Positions 9,566 through 18,362 of a stretch of DNA of 64,000 nt are shown in pieces; positions within the stretch are counted from its first letter, which is position 1; every line of letters starts with the position of its first letter. A program made the translations under genes and the position numbers. The notes under the pieces are model-generated. The model saw only the letters and a list, made by a program, of their open reading frames with translations, had not been told where the DNA came from and made no database searches. Source of the stretch: Paenibacillus stellifer (GTDB taxonomy: Bacteria > Bacillota > Bacilli > Paenibacillales > Paenibacillaceae); assembly GCF_000758685.1 (NCBI RefSeq), contig NZ_CP009286.1:4618501-4682500 (forward strand), read 5' to 3'.

Positions 9566-10654
9566 TTAAACACCAAGGCGTTTGATGTTATGTGCGGCAT
9601 TTTCATCTCGATCATGATGGGTATGGCACGATGGACATGTCCATTGTCGCACAGACAATTTCTTTACTTCGGGATGGATCGTGCCGCATACATGACACCT
9701 TTGGCTCGTTGGAGCGAATGTATCCGCTACCTTCACCGTTCGTCCATACCATTTCGCTTTATACGCAAGCTGACGGGCAAATTCACCCCACGACGCATCG
9801 GCGATGGATTTGGCCAGCCGGTGATTTTTGAGCATGTTCGCCACTCTCAGATTTTCGATGCTGATCGTTTGATTTTCACGAATCAGCTTCGTGGTGAGTT
9901 GATGCAAAAAATCATGACGACTGTTGACAATCTTTTCATGGATTTGGGCAACCTTCTGTTTGGCTTTCTGCCAATTGGAGCCCCCTTGGTTACGGCGAGC
10001 CATGCGGCGTTGCCAAAATGCAAGTTTTTGTTCATATTTGCGAAACACTTTGGGATTGGCAACCCGCCCCCCATCCGAGCAGACCGCTAATTCCTTGAGT
10101 CCAAGGTCAATGCCGATCTCCTTATCGGTCTGTGGCAGAGGGTTCATTTCCACTTCGCAGAGGATGGATACAAAATACTTGCCTGCCGCATTTCGCCGCA
10201 GGGTAGCCGAAAGAATGCGACCTTCGCACGCTCTGGAGTTGGCAAAGCGAAGCCAGCTAAGCTTCGGAAGCTTCAGTCGGTTTCCATTGATCGCAATGTT
10301 GTCATTAGTGTATTTCGTGGTGTAGCTTTGAACAGGATGCTTGCGGCTTTTGAAGCGTGGAGCCTGATTTTGTTTCTTGAAGAAACGTTCAAAGCTGTCT
10401 GCCACGTTTCGCACCGCCGATTGCAGGGCAATGCTATCTACTGATTTTAGCCATTCAAATTGCTGTTTGAGTGCAGGAAGCTGCGTGGCACAGGCGTTAT
10501 AGGACAACCCTTTACCGGTTGCCGCATAGGTTTCGCTCCATTTGACTAAGAAATGATTGAAGACAAAGCGGCAACAGCCAAATATTTGATGGATGAGTTG
10601 ACGTTGTTCCGGGTTAGGATAGATGCGATATTTGTATGCTTTATGTACCAACAT
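9566..10654 (-). CDS. tnpB: TnpB RNA-guided nuclease (IS605 OrfB family)
   Basis: This 362-residue protein is a full-length TnpB: N-terminal [12 protein letters not shown], the RuvC-like acidic residues in [11 protein letters not shown] (~180), SIENLRV (~267) and [10 protein letters not shown] (~347), and the zinc ribbon CHVCG...CPSCH between the last two. All catalytic residues are present, so it is probably active. The ATG at 10654 ([13 protein letters not shown]) has a GGAGG site; longer starts upstream lack support. Its known role is to cut DNA matching the guide next to a target-adjacent motif, which keeps the element in the population by cutting empty sites. Confidence 0.93.
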   Translation of the reverse strand: MLVHKAYKYRIYPNPEQRQLIHQIFGCCRFVFNHFLVKWSETYAATGKGLSYNACATQLPALKQQFEWLKSVDSIALQSAVRNVADSFERFFKKQNQAPRFKSRKHPVQSYTTKYTNDNIAINGNRLKLPKLSWLRFANSRACEGRILSATLRRNAAGKYFVSILCEVEMNPLPQTDKEIGIDLGLKELAVCSDGGRVANPKVFRKYEQKLAFWQRRMARRNQGGSNWQKAKQKVAQIHEKIVNSRHDFLHQLTTKLIRENQTISIENLRVANMLKNHRLAKSIADASWGEFARQLAYKAKWYGRTVKVADTFAPTSQRCHVCGTIHPEVKKLSVRQWTCPSCHTHHDRDENAAHNIKRLGV

Positions 10655-10687
10655 GCCACGAGGCCTCCTTTCGCGTAGGATATTCCT

Positions 10688-10696
10688 ATTATAGCA
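10688..10696 (-). promoter_or_regulatory. Extended -10 promoter of tnpB
   Basis: The minus strand reads TGCTATAAT, an extended -10 (TGnTATAAT) inside the left end of the element, about 34 bases before the tnpB ATG. A convincing -35 at the usual distance is not seen. Confidence 0.5.
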
Positions 10697-11246
10697 CATA
10701 TGTTCGCTTTTGGGGCGCAAAACCGCCGATTCATCTCCTCTCTATTGAGGAAAGAGTCTTCTCGGCTTTTTAGATAAAGTAAAAGTTTGCCTGCCGATTG
10801 TTCCAGAAGTCCCTCTCTTCATATAGCCATTCATCACTTTTGGTTCTAAATAATTCAAAGGTCCGTTCACGCACTTCGCTCATTACGGATAAATAATAAT
10901 TTATATTATGGCCTTTAATATGTGCCCTGCCTTCTTCCCCCAAGCTTAACGCAGGCCCCCACCGAGCCAGTTCCTCTTCATTGAGTTCCCTCTCTTCAAA
11001 TGTACCAACTTGATACGCATATTCTACAGCTGCCATATGTAAAAGCAATGCACCTATCGAATTACTGTTGCTGTCATAAATGAAATCAAGCTGTTCCTGC
11101 GTCAAATCGTTAACGGATTCAAGTGTGGTCGCTCTGGCAAAATTCATCATGGATATTAAGTGTCCGATTTGCGGTGAATAACCAGGTATTTCAGTAATCA
11201 GGTAGAGCCTGTCGAGATTAAAAGTCATGGGTAATCCTCCTCTGTC

Positions 11247-11570
11247 TCACATACTCTTGTCTTGACCAATCCGCTTCCAGACGATCTCTTCTCCCTCTGT
11301 GACAACCTCCGCCACTAGCAGGGTGCAGTAGAAGTCACAATCATCCGGACACATCAGAATCGGAAGAATTTCTCCATTCCGGGATGACAAGTACCGGGTT
11401 CTTGCGACACTTTTTTCCTCGTCGGTGTTAAGCCACTCTGTCATTACAGGAATTAAGCCTAGAAACAAAAGATCTGGGTATAGTTGATGCAGCTGCATAT
11501 CTAACGGAACATCATCTACCAAAATGTTGTAGTGCTCGATTTTCACGTATTCACTTCTGCGGTTTGCCAC
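11247..11570 (-). CDS. Hypothetical protein (107 aa)
   Basis: I do not recognise this family. It is an acidic, soluble, single-domain protein with an internal PILMCPDDCDFYCTLLVAEV stretch containing three Cys. The best start is GTG at 11570, but its ribosome site is weak; the strong GAGGTGAAG in the end of the upstream gene suggests translational coupling. Size, acidity and position among other small one-off genes are like those of immunity-type proteins, which is only a guess. Confidence 0.55.
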   Translation of the reverse strand: MANRRSEYVKIEHYNILVDDVPLDMQLHQLYPDLLFLGLIPVMTEWLNTDEEKSVARTRYLSSRNGEILPILMCPDDCDFYCTLLVAEVVTEGEEIVWKRIGQDKSM

Positions 11571-11591
11571 CTTGATGAGATTGATGTGTCT

Positions 11592-12126
11592 TCACCTCTT
11601 TGATCTGACTCCCGCAATTCCACTGCCCTTGTCCAGCTGCCCGGTGTTCATACCGGGATCGGTTGTCCATTCCTTAGCCATCGATATGACATCCTCCATC
11701 GGGAACAGAAATCTCGTCAGTGGATGTGGATTCATCAAACCCTGAATTCTGTTTCTGTTCTTCAGCGTACACTTCCCTCTGATCGAGTATAATACTGCCG
11801 GTTTCGCCCAAATACCCAAATCCTCTGCTAATGTTCCCGTCCTTGGCTTTGGCCCAGGCATAATAATCGACAATCCGATGACTTCCAAAATAACAAGCTT
11901 CTCCGAACGTCTCGCTTAAGTACGTTATCGCCTTCAAAGGAGAAGAAAGAGGGTCAGATGTTAATTCAGCTTCCAAATCAGGCATTAATGAGTTAATCAC
12001 CAGAGTCCATCCGTTAACCGGAGGAGCTACGAAATAATACCCCTCTTCAGCTCCGGCAAATCCGGTTTTCCAATTCGCCCTTTTCTGATCTGTAAGATGT
12101 AAATTAGTATGATTCCCTGCAGCCAA
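11592..12126 (-). pseudogene. Hypothetical protein gene with a frameshift near its 3' end
   Basis: The main frame (TTG start at 12126) reads TGFAGAEEGYYFVAPPVNGWTLVIN... GSHRIVDYYAWAKA... RGFGYLGETGSIIL and ends prematurely after EISVPDGG. One base shift at about 11693-11700 restores EDVISMAKEWTTDP and runs to a stop at 11592. That ending fits better, because proteins with a SHRVVEYHxWAKA-like core usually close with a short helix of this kind. The 5' end also lacks a good start and could extend into the upstream GNAT gene. No function can be assigned. Confidence 0.6.
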
Positions 12127-12161
12127 TACTTCATAGCCAGCGTCCCCCTGTTTCCTCGCCT

Positions 12162-12581
12162 TTACAGCTCTTTTACAAAAAAGACTTCTCCGATCCCTTC
12201 CTCATTGATCCCATTAATAATCCCTGTTTCTTTAAACCCTTTCGTTCGATGCCACCGCTGAGGTTCCTCCTCATTGACTTGAGAAGAGCTGTATAGTTTC
12301 GTGAGTCCCCGCTGCTTGAGGTGAGTTTGCAAATATTGAATAAGCGCTGTCCCGATCCCTTGTCCTCTATATTCTTCTTTGACGAGGATCAGCCCTATAT
12401 AAGGGACTTTGGTCCATAAGTACTCCAGACGAAGATATCCTGCTGCTTGATCATTATGTTCGGCTATCAATATTTCTCTATGATTCAATTTGAAGTCTAT
12501 GTATTCCGGATCAATATGCCGATCTATGCTTTGAAGCCAAGCTTTGTCTGCTTCGGTTCCAAAACGAATATTTACATCCAC
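12162..12581 (-). CDS. GNAT-family N-acetyltransferase
   Basis: This 139-residue single-domain acetyltransferase has the acetyl-CoA loop in EYRGQGIGTALIQYL (~77-91) and the usual beta4/beta5 pattern (PYIGLILVKEEYRG, LTKLYSSSQ). The start is GTG, with GGGAGG eight bases upstream. The substrate is unknown. It is intact, unlike two other GNAT genes in this block. Confidence 0.85.
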   Translation of the reverse strand: MDVNIRFGTEADKAWLQSIDRHIDPEYIDFKLNHREILIAEHNDQAAGYLRLEYLWTKVPYIGLILVKEEYRGQGIGTALIQYLQTHLKQRGLTKLYSSSQVNEEEPQRWHRTKGFKETGIINGINEEGIGEVFFVKEL

Positions 12582-12706
12582 TGAAAATACCTCCCGGCTA
12601 TTTCTCTACTCCGTAATGAATTTGACCAGGATGACGAATATGTATAAATCCCCTAACCCACCCTCAACCGTTTATAGCCTTCAATTACGCCTCCTTGATT
12701 AACAAA

Positions 12707-13075
12707 TTACTCAAACTCTCCGTCAGCCCACATATGAAAGCCCATGCACAGACCATCGCCCTCAGGCGCTAGTTCAATCTCTTCTAAACGCTGTCCCGTT
12801 TGTATATTGTACACTCTACCCATTAGAGCAAATTCAACACTATGATCATGGTCAAGTTCCGCGGTCTCCATTACACCATCGAATAACATCATAAAACCAT
12901 ATATCGTATCCAGAATCGCTTTTTCCGCTGCTTCTTTGCTTTCATTGGAGGCGTTCGCATCGATTCGATCTGAAGCATATTGCTTGATTTGATCAAATAC
13001 GGTCTTACCGAATAAATGCCCTAACTTGATCCATCTCTCTGACTCATCATTTGGCCATTCACTATTGGTATCCAT
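12707..13075 (-). CDS. Hypothetical acidic protein (122 aa)
   Basis: An acidic soluble protein (SERWIKLGHLFGKTVFDQIKQ... TIYGFMMLFDGVMETAEL... GFHMWADGEFE) that I do not recognise by family name. The ATG overlaps the stop of the upstream membrane protein (TAATG) and its ribosome site GGGAG lies inside that gene, so the two are translated together. The composition resembles small immunity-type proteins, but no toxin gene is next to it. Confidence 0.65.
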   Translation of the reverse strand: MDTNSEWPNDESERWIKLGHLFGKTVFDQIKQYASDRIDANASNESKEAAEKAILDTIYGFMMLFDGVMETAELDHDHSVEFALMGRVYNIQTGQRLEEIELAPEGDGLCMGFHMWADGEFE

Positions 13076-13482
13076 TATCCGACTCCCTGGCTGATTAATA
13101 TTTTGGGGATTCTATAAATATAGAATTTTTTCCGCGAGGACAAATAATTAAACACAGCTAAACCATCCGGCGCACCATCACATGAATACTCGTCTTTCGC
13201 ATAGTACGCTTTGTAGATTTTATGTTTGGAAATAATCATATTATTATTACTAAAATCAATCTCAGGCAGCTTCAATTGAAACTCTTCCAAATAGTATTGC
13301 CTTTGGTCTTCCGATGTTATTTCCATCCAAGTATACTCCGGTTTAAATATACCAGTTCTTGGGGTTGTACCCATATAGCTGAGCGCCAGATTTTCCAAAA
13401 AGAGATATCTCAGCGCAATAGCAATCGCTATGCTATCCAAGACTATTAGAGTCCATACTCTAAGCTTTGCACGCTTTGTCAT
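13075..13482 (-). CDS. Hypothetical membrane-anchored protein (135 aa)
   Basis: It has one N-terminal transmembrane helix (WTLIVLDSIAIAIALRYLF) and an outward domain with no motif I recognise. The chosen ATG at 13482 has GAGGAGG upstream; a longer frame exists but lacks a ribosome site. The start lies just after the 3' end of the split macro-domain gene, whose original stop is at 13497, so before the IS insertion the genes were probably co-transcribed. Its end overlaps the next gene by TAATG. Confidence 0.65.
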   Translation of the reverse strand: MTKRAKLRVWTLIVLDSIAIAIALRYLFLENLALSYMGTTPRTGIFKPEYTWMEITSEDQRQYYLEEFQLKLPEIDFSNNNMIISKHKIYKAYYAKDEYSCDGAPDGLAVFNYLSSRKKFYIYRIPKILISQGVG

Positions 13483-13543
13483 GCAGACCTCCTCTACTAC
13501 AGCCTGCATACCGTAATCTCGATGGGCAAATCTTCAAATTCTT

Positions 13544-13552
13544 GTGCAAGGA
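13544..13552. repeat. Target-site duplication, left copy
   Basis: GTGCAAGGA directly flanks the left end of the IS4-family element and is repeated at 14810-14818. Confidence 0.9.
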
Positions 13553-14809
13553 CACGCCTGTTGATTATCAAGTTTCTGGAATTTTAAGACACGACAAATA
13601 GACATACCTATCCAAAATCTTAGCGATTGCGATGAGCCACTCCACTTGCCATTGGTTGGTCTGCATACATTCCTTAAAACGAATCAGGGGAATGGATTTG
13701 CACGCAATAATATGAGATTTGGAACGAACATAGAGCCACTTCAAGACCACATAGGTCATGAGAGCAGCGAACAACTGATTAAATACGGCATTCTTGGTGG
13801 TTCCAAAGAGAATGGGTACATTTAAGTTTTGCTTGATCCACCGAAAGAACACTTCGATGCCCCATCTGGCCTTGTACATGTCAGCGATTTGTTCCGCAGA
13901 CCGATGCTTAAGATTGGTAGCGACTCTTATTTCATGACCATAATCATCCGTGAAAATGACCACGCGATGTCGAAGCTTCGATTGACATTGCGGCGTCCCC
14001 AAATAACAAGTGACGTCCTTGACGACATTTGAGGTTGCTTTCCTTTCTCGTTTTAAGGAACGAGATTGCACTAAGGTCACATTCTCTTTGATCCGAGTGA
14101 CGAAAAATTGTTGTTCTCGCACATACTGATCAAAGCGCTTGATTTTTCCGTACGCGCGATCATTGACCAGAATGTAGTCTTTGTGGGCAAGCCGTTCTCC
14201 AATAGGTCCGTCGTGAGCAGAGCCGATGGTTTCAATCACCTGAACCGGCTGCTCCGTGCTTGCCGCAAATGCCACATGCAGTTTAATTCCTGCGCGTTCT
14301 CCATGAAATAAGGCCCAGGGCAGTCTGGTTTTTCCTACCGTGAGGGTCGTAGAGTCCACCAGCAACAGGTTCTTGGGAATACCCAGATGACGTTTCGTGG
14401 CCCGATTACATTTTGAGAGAAGTCGATGAAATAATTGCTTGAACAGCTCATACGGCACTTCACTGGCTTTAGAAGAGAAGGTAGAGTAACAAACGGGCAT
14501 CAAGCCGCATGTCACCGCTTTTCCTACGCCCGAGCGGTAGCTATCCCACTGGCCTAAGGCCGAGTGCATAAAGAAAAGGAGCAGTTGGCTTGCTGTAAAC
14601 TTGGTCGCTGTGTCCTTATACTTCAATTCTTGCAGAATTTCATGTACATCTTCTTCCGTCAATAACGTTTGAACTAAGGTGGTGAACGTGGTAGACTTTT
14701 TCATGAGGTCGCCTCTTTCGAATCGAGTTCTGTGGTGGAATCGATTTTACCGAAAGAGCGGCCTTTTTTCAATTTTGGTATTCCTTATTTTGGGTAATCA
14801 ACAGGCGTG
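13553..14809 (-). mobile_element. IS4-family insertion sequence (1257 bp)
   Basis: The element is bounded by perfect 15-bp inverted repeats (CACGCCTGTTGATTA at 13553-13567 and its complement at 14795-14809) and by 9-bp direct repeats outside them. It carries one transposase gene. Both ends and the transposase look intact, so the copy may be active and fairly recent. Confidence 0.93.
13568..14704 (-). CDS. IS4-family transposase
   Basis: This 378-residue DDE transposase has Asp in LLVDSTTL (~117), Asp in VNDRAYGK (~181) and Glu in the YxxRWGIExxxxxxK block (~284), which is the Y-2-R-3-E-6-K signature of IS4. It starts at ATG 14704 with GAGGCGACC upstream and ends one base inside the left inverted repeat boundary. 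No frameshift or missing catalytic residue is seen. Confidence 0.93.
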   Translation of the reverse strand: MKKSTTFTTLVQTLLTEEDVHEILQELKYKDTATKFTASQLLLFFMHSALGQWDSYRSGVGKAVTCGLMPVCYSTFSSKASEVPYELFKQLFHRLLSKCNRATKRHLGIPKNLLLVDSTTLTVGKTRLPWALFHGERAGIKLHVAFAASTEQPVQVIETIGSAHDGPIGERLAHKDYILVNDRAYGKIKRFDQYVREQQFFVTRIKENVTLVQSRSLKRERKATSNVVKDVTCYLGTPQCQSKLRHRVVIFTDDYGHEIRVATNLKHRSAEQIADMYKARWGIEVFFRWIKQNLNVPILFGTTKNAVFNQLFAALMTYVVLKWLYVRSKSHIIACKSIPLIRFKECMQTNQWQVEWLIAIAKILDRYVYLSCLKIPET

Positions 14810-14818
14810 GTGCAAGGA
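14810..14818. repeat. Target-site duplication, right copy
   Basis: GTGCAAGGA, identical to 13544-13552, directly outside the right inverted repeat. Confidence 0.9.
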
Positions 14819-15269
14819 TTTCTTTGACTCGTCCCCATTGCAATTTATCCAGCCCACAGCCGATTTCAGGCATAGCCATCTTCTGAATGGACTCTTGTTC
14901 GCAGAGTTCTTTCATCGATCTGAGTGCCATCGTTAATGTTTCGTATGTGGGCTTGTGCCAATACTTGCTCTTCGTTATCAAGTTGAACACCCGATCTACC
15001 CTGTAGCACTTTCCAACCTCAAGTTCATGGTTTGCTGCTCTGTCCTGAAGCGAAGTCAGTTTAAATCTTTTTCGAAATTGCACGGCAATACCTGCTCCCA
15101 TTTTGGCATCGGCTGATATGCAATGTGCTAAGTAGTATTCCTGCGGCATTGTAAAAAGATCTTTCTTGATTTCTGTAATCTCCATTGTATTCACTCCAAG
15201 TATTTAATCATCTCTTGTTCATCCGCTCTAAGAGTTTTGATCTGATCGCTTGAGAGGGGTTATTGGTGG

Positions 15270-15641
15270 TCACATCAAGACGTTCGGGTCATCCCCGATC
15301 GGCAATCCGTTCAAATACGGAAATTCAATAAACTCCTTCAGAATCGGTTCCATATTCTCAATTAGCTCCAACTCGAATTGAAAGGGCAAGCGTTCATGGA
15401 CTCTGAAAATGAGATTGAACCTTAATTGACTAGCCATCCAATCAAACCACAAATAGAAGATCATGCCCTGTTGGTTGTTGGATTCCATAATTTGGCGCTG
15501 TCGATTCTCTATTAGTTTATCAAAAAATAGCAAAAAATCCTCTACCCGTATTACTGGGGCCAGAACCTGTTCCAAAGAGATCCTCCACATATTATTGCTA
15601 ATCTCCTCCGAGAGGTCGTTCTTAGATGAATTTTTATTCAT
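15270..15641 (-). CDS. Hypothetical protein (123 aa)
   Basis: A soluble, mostly helical protein (SLEQVLAPVIRVEDFLLFFDKLIENR... FYLWFDWMASQLRFNLI) of no family I recognise. Its ATG overlaps the stop of the upstream methyltransferase by four bases (ATGA), so the two are coupled. A Trp/Phe-rich centre and acidic ends are the only distinguishing traits. Confidence 0.65.
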   Translation of the reverse strand: MNKNSSKNDLSEEISNNMWRISLEQVLAPVIRVEDFLLFFDKLIENRQRQIMESNNQQGMIFYLWFDWMASQLRFNLIFRVHERLPFQFELELIENMEPILKEFIEFPYLNGLPIGDDPNVLM

Positions 15642-16360
15642 GAATTACTCCTGATGCCATCTGCCTTCCGAGCCACAAATGTTACCCAATTGCATCTAAA
15701 TTCGATTTGTTTTCCATGCTTCTGTTCGGTTATTTTTTGAGGAATGTCTCTTTCCATTAAAATTTCCCACCCGCTATAAAGCTCTTCAAGCATTAAATAG
15801 GCCTTGTGGGTCTCCAAATTGAGTTCGATTAATCCCTCTGTTAGTTCTCCTGTTGCCAGGTCATAATCTTGAATATCCGTACTCATCAAAATCGTGTTAA
15901 TTCCACCGTTCTTTGTTCCTTTGATCATCTGGGTAACAACCCCTTCAAAAGCTCCAACTGAGGAGACATGTTCCAGGCAAGAGCAGGCAATGATGTAGTT
16001 ATAATAGTCAGGTTCGATAGGGTAAAACTCCGCATCTGATGCTTCTGCAAGCAGACAGTCTTCAACCTCATATGCCTTCGCATTCTCTTCCAGCAACTCA
16101 ATAGCCTTCGGAATTAAGTCTATACAGGTCACAGTGCCTTCGTATTCCTTGATCCTTTGAGCAATAGGAATGCTGTTCCGCCCCACTCCGCATCCAAGAT
16201 CGAGAACCCGAATACCGCTTACATCCAGGGCTTCGAGCATTTCCATCACAATCTTTACAGGTTTGGATAACCATGTGCCTGGTTCAAACAACGTATTGCT
16301 GGCATAAAAGTCCTCATGATACTTAATTTCCTCAGCTCTTGCTTGGGCAAATTTGTCCAT
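15638..16360 (-). CDS. Class I SAM-dependent methyltransferase
   Basis: This 240-residue protein has SAM-binding motif I VLDLGCGVGRNSIPIAQ (~52-68), an acidic residue after beta2 (VTCIDLIPKAIELLE) and the motif IV region YNYIIACSCLEHV. It belongs to the Methyltransf_11/25-type small-molecule methyltransferases; the substrate is unknown. The ATG at 16360 has an AGAGAAG ribosome site, and a GTG two codons upstream is also possible. It is coupled to the following hypothetical gene. Confidence 0.85.
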   Translation of the reverse strand: MDKFAQARAEEIKYHEDFYASNTLFEPGTWLSKPVKIVMEMLEALDVSGIRVLDLGCGVGRNSIPIAQRIKEYEGTVTCIDLIPKAIELLEENAKAYEVEDCLLAEASDAEFYPIEPDYYNYIIACSCLEHVSSVGAFEGVVTQMIKGTKNGGINTILMSTDIQDYDLATGELTEGLIELNLETHKAYLMLEELYSGWEILMERDIPQKITEQKHGKQIEFRCNWVTFVARKADGIRSNS

Positions 16361-16470
16361 GTTCACTCTTCTCTTTCAAGTTATGATCATCTTCTGTTTC
16401 GGGTCCTTCTATAAATTCAATTTCGCTAAATGCTCATGCCTACATGATCTCCACATGGAAATCGATTTGA

Positions 16471-17172
16471 TTAATGTTCAACTACAAACAGGTTCTTTCT
16501 AAGAACTCCGATATCTATATCCTTGGGATTCATATTTTTATCATTCAAGGATCTAATATAGGTTCGTGTTTCTTCATTTTCTCCATATTTATAAATAAAA
16601 GTGATTTCTTTAAGCGGAAATTCACCCACGAAATGCTGTCCTGCATTCTCACATTTTGTCAAAAATTCAATATCCGATAACGCGCTCTTCTCTGCCCATT
16701 CTATAATGATCGAATGAATATAACCGTTTGAAGAATCATTATGAACATATTGAATATTTTGAGCACCATATTTTTCAAAGTAGTCCTCTTCATCGAAATA
16801 GTAGTTCATTCCATATACTGTAGCGTTAGGAATGATTTCTTGTACATTTTGAGCAAATTGCCTCTCAGCATCCGCACTCATAGCCGAAAGCAAAAAGTCA
16901 TCATCTCTTGACCCGCTATACATATTTAAGCTAACAGTGAATTTAAGTTTCATTCCATTGCTTGTTGTATAAACAGGAACAGTATACCAACCATCAACTA
17001 TATTATTGATAATAGTCTGGCTGGGCCAACCGATTTTCAAATTCATTTCTTGATACTTATGATCTATGTAATATCCGGCTTGCAGTCGGGCAATCAAATA
17101 GAAAATCAAGTGAACAAATATGATCACCGCTATAACTAGGGAAAACAGAAACATCGTTAATCTACTTTTCAT
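16471..17172 (-). CDS. Hypothetical membrane-anchored protein (233 aa)
   Basis: One N-terminal transmembrane helix (FLFSLVIAVIIFVHLIFYLIA) is followed by a ~195-residue outward domain rich in Asp, Tyr and Asn with no motif I know. The ATG at 17172 has AGGGGG upstream. The sequence is AT-rich compared with the core genes further right, which suggests a foreign origin. Confidence 0.65.
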   Translation of the reverse strand: MKSRLTMFLFSLVIAVIIFVHLIFYLIARLQAGYYIDHKYQEMNLKIGWPSQTIINNIVDGWYTVPVYTTSNGMKLKFTVSLNMYSGSRDDDFLLSAMSADAERQFAQNVQEIIPNATVYGMNYYFDEEDYFEKYGAQNIQYVHNDSSNGYIHSIIIEWAEKSALSDIEFLTKCENAGQHFVGEFPLKEITFIYKYGENEETRTYIRSLNDKNMNPKDIDIGVLRKNLFVVEH

Positions 17173-17314
17173 AAATCCCCCTGTCACTACATAACCCCAT
17201 TCCTCTTTCGTTCAGGACTCCAATTCCGGTCATCCGCCCAGTAAAAAAGCCCATCCTTGTAACAAAGTGTGCTTTCATAGATTATCGAGTCATAACCCCA
17301 TCTGCAGCTCATTC

Positions 17315-17808
17315 TCAAACAATCCGATATTCATAAAACAAAATTTCAATCCCATCAGGCATGACCCGCTGTCTCACGAACTCAAATCCATTTGCCTCGT
17401 AAAATCTTCTTAAATACCCCCGGTCGCCATAGAACTCAATTCTGATAAACTTCTTGTTTCTCTCTTTAGCCAGGGCCTTAATCCGATCCATAACCATTGA
17501 TGATACCCCGGTGCCGCGATATCCTTCTGCAATGCCGAATTTCTTCAGAAAAAAAGTGTCCTCCCCCTCGATCTCCGGCCACCAAAAACGATTTTCATCC
17601 TTAAGCATGAACGCACCGATCGGATCACTGCCGTTTTTGCAAATGTACAATTCAGCTCCCGGGTTAGCCTTAAGAAAGCTTCACGCTCTAACCCTTCCAG
17701 GCTCCACATGTCGTTTCCATTGGAAACAAGCCAGTTCGCAATGCTTCTTAAAATTTCCAAAAAATAATCCAATTCCGTATCATGGATCGGGGCAATTTCC
17801 ACTTTCAT
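17315..17808 (-). pseudogene. GNAT acetyltransferase gene with a frameshift
   Basis: The first frame (ATG 17808) reads MKVEIAPIHDTELDYFLEIL... WSLEGLEREAFLRLT. The second continues ANPGAELYICKNGSDPIGAFML... EDTFFLKKFGIAEGYRGTGVSSMVMDRIK, which holds the acetyl-CoA loop, to a stop at 17315. The switch is at about 17667-17674, where one A appears to be missing (LRLT for LKAN). The ribosome site and both halves are otherwise well kept, so the loss is recent or a sequencing error. Confidence 0.82.
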
Positions 17809-17821
17809 TTATAGCTTCCTT

Positions 17822-18340
17822 TCAACTTGATTTTCTGTCTTTTCGAAAAAGATAGGTACGTATATTACGATTTCGGGAGTTGTTGAACTCCGTCTCCAAT
17901 TTCATTCCGATGAGCTCCGCTACTCTTCTAGAAGAGATATGATCAACGGGCATATTAATGCAGATCGATTCGAGTTGAAGCTCATCAAATGCATAATGCA
18001 TGCAGGCCTGTGCCGCTTCCGTTCCATACCCCTGCTTCCAATAGTGTTGGTCTATAATATAGCCCAAATCATTTTCAAGCTTGCTATTGATTTCGGATTT
18101 CGTGATCCCGCAGTCGCCAATGACCGTATTCCGTTCCTTTAGAACGACTAACCAACGGCCAAAGCCGTTTTCCTGATAGCTTCGCATATTTCTCTCAATC
18201 CAATGGGTTACCTGCTCTTTATCAAACGGCTTCGGCCAAAAGCTCATGGTCACGGAATCGGACAATATGCCGTAGATTACATCGAAATCTTCTAACGTAT
18301 ACGGTCTGATGAGTAACCGATCGGTTTCCAGTACTTTCAT
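17822..18340 (-). CDS. GNAT acetyltransferase, RimJ/RimL-like
   Basis: This 172-residue protein begins ETDRLLIRPYTLEDFDVIY, the standard opening of the RimJ/RimL-like acetyltransferases, and has the CoA-binding segment YWKQGYGTEAAQACMHYAF (~106-125) and SSRRVAELIGM near the end. GGAG lies before the ATG. The protein or small-molecule substrate is unknown. The next gene in the same direction starts 13 bases after its stop, so they probably share a transcript. Confidence 0.88.
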   Translation of the reverse strand: MKVLETDRLLIRPYTLEDFDVIYGILSDSVTMSFWPKPFDKEQVTHWIERNMRSYQENGFGRWLVVLKERNTVIGDCGITKSEINSKLENDLGYIIDQHYWKQGYGTEAAQACMHYAFDELQLESICINMPVDHISSRRVAELIGMKLETEFNNSRNRNIRTYLFRKDRKSS

Positions 18341-18362
18341 GATTGTTCTCCTTTATAACCTC

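Larger units (their letters stand above)
9353..10774 (-). mobile_element. IS200/IS605-type element carrying tnpB only (1422 bp)
   Basis: The ends are fixed by the split dinB gene: the left end (minus-strand 5') follows CTTTA at 10775-10779 and the right end is at 9353, with a one-base ambiguity because an A is shared. No target duplication is present, as expected for this family. The element holds tnpB and a right-end hairpin (CCCCCACTT 9361-9369 with AAGTGGGGG 9382-9390) but no tnpA, so any movement would need a transposase supplied elsewhere. Confidence 0.9.
9276..11228 (-). pseudogene. DinB-family gene interrupted by a TnpB element
   Basis: The 5' part (10775-11228) encodes a DinB/DfsB four-helix protein with the usual metal-site histidine region (GALLLHMAAVEYAYQ). 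It stops early at ...RQANFYFI because of an insertion. The missing end lies beyond the element at 9276-9352 and reads KWFHVFEDEINHRGQIRWI then SKRIRE and a stop, the normal DinB C-terminus. Removing 9353-10774 joins the halves in frame to give 176 residues with no extra or lost bases. DinB-like proteins are metal-binding enzymes, often thiol-dependent, of mostly unknown substrate. Confidence 0.9.
13497..15185 (-). pseudogene. Macro-domain protein gene interrupted by an IS4-family element
   Basis: The 5' part (from 15185 to the insertion at ~14810) encodes a macro domain of the TARG1/ALC1-like type: AHCISADAKMGAGIAVQFR and MAMPEIGCGLDKLQWG. After the element the frame resumes and ends QEFEDLPIEITVCRL with a stop at 13497-13499. 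Removing the element and one copy of the 9-bp duplication restores an intact frame of about 140 residues. Macro domains bind ADP-ribose, and several remove it from proteins or DNA. The ATG at 15185 is favoured over a GTG three codons upstream because GGAG lies eight bases before it. Confidence 0.9.
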
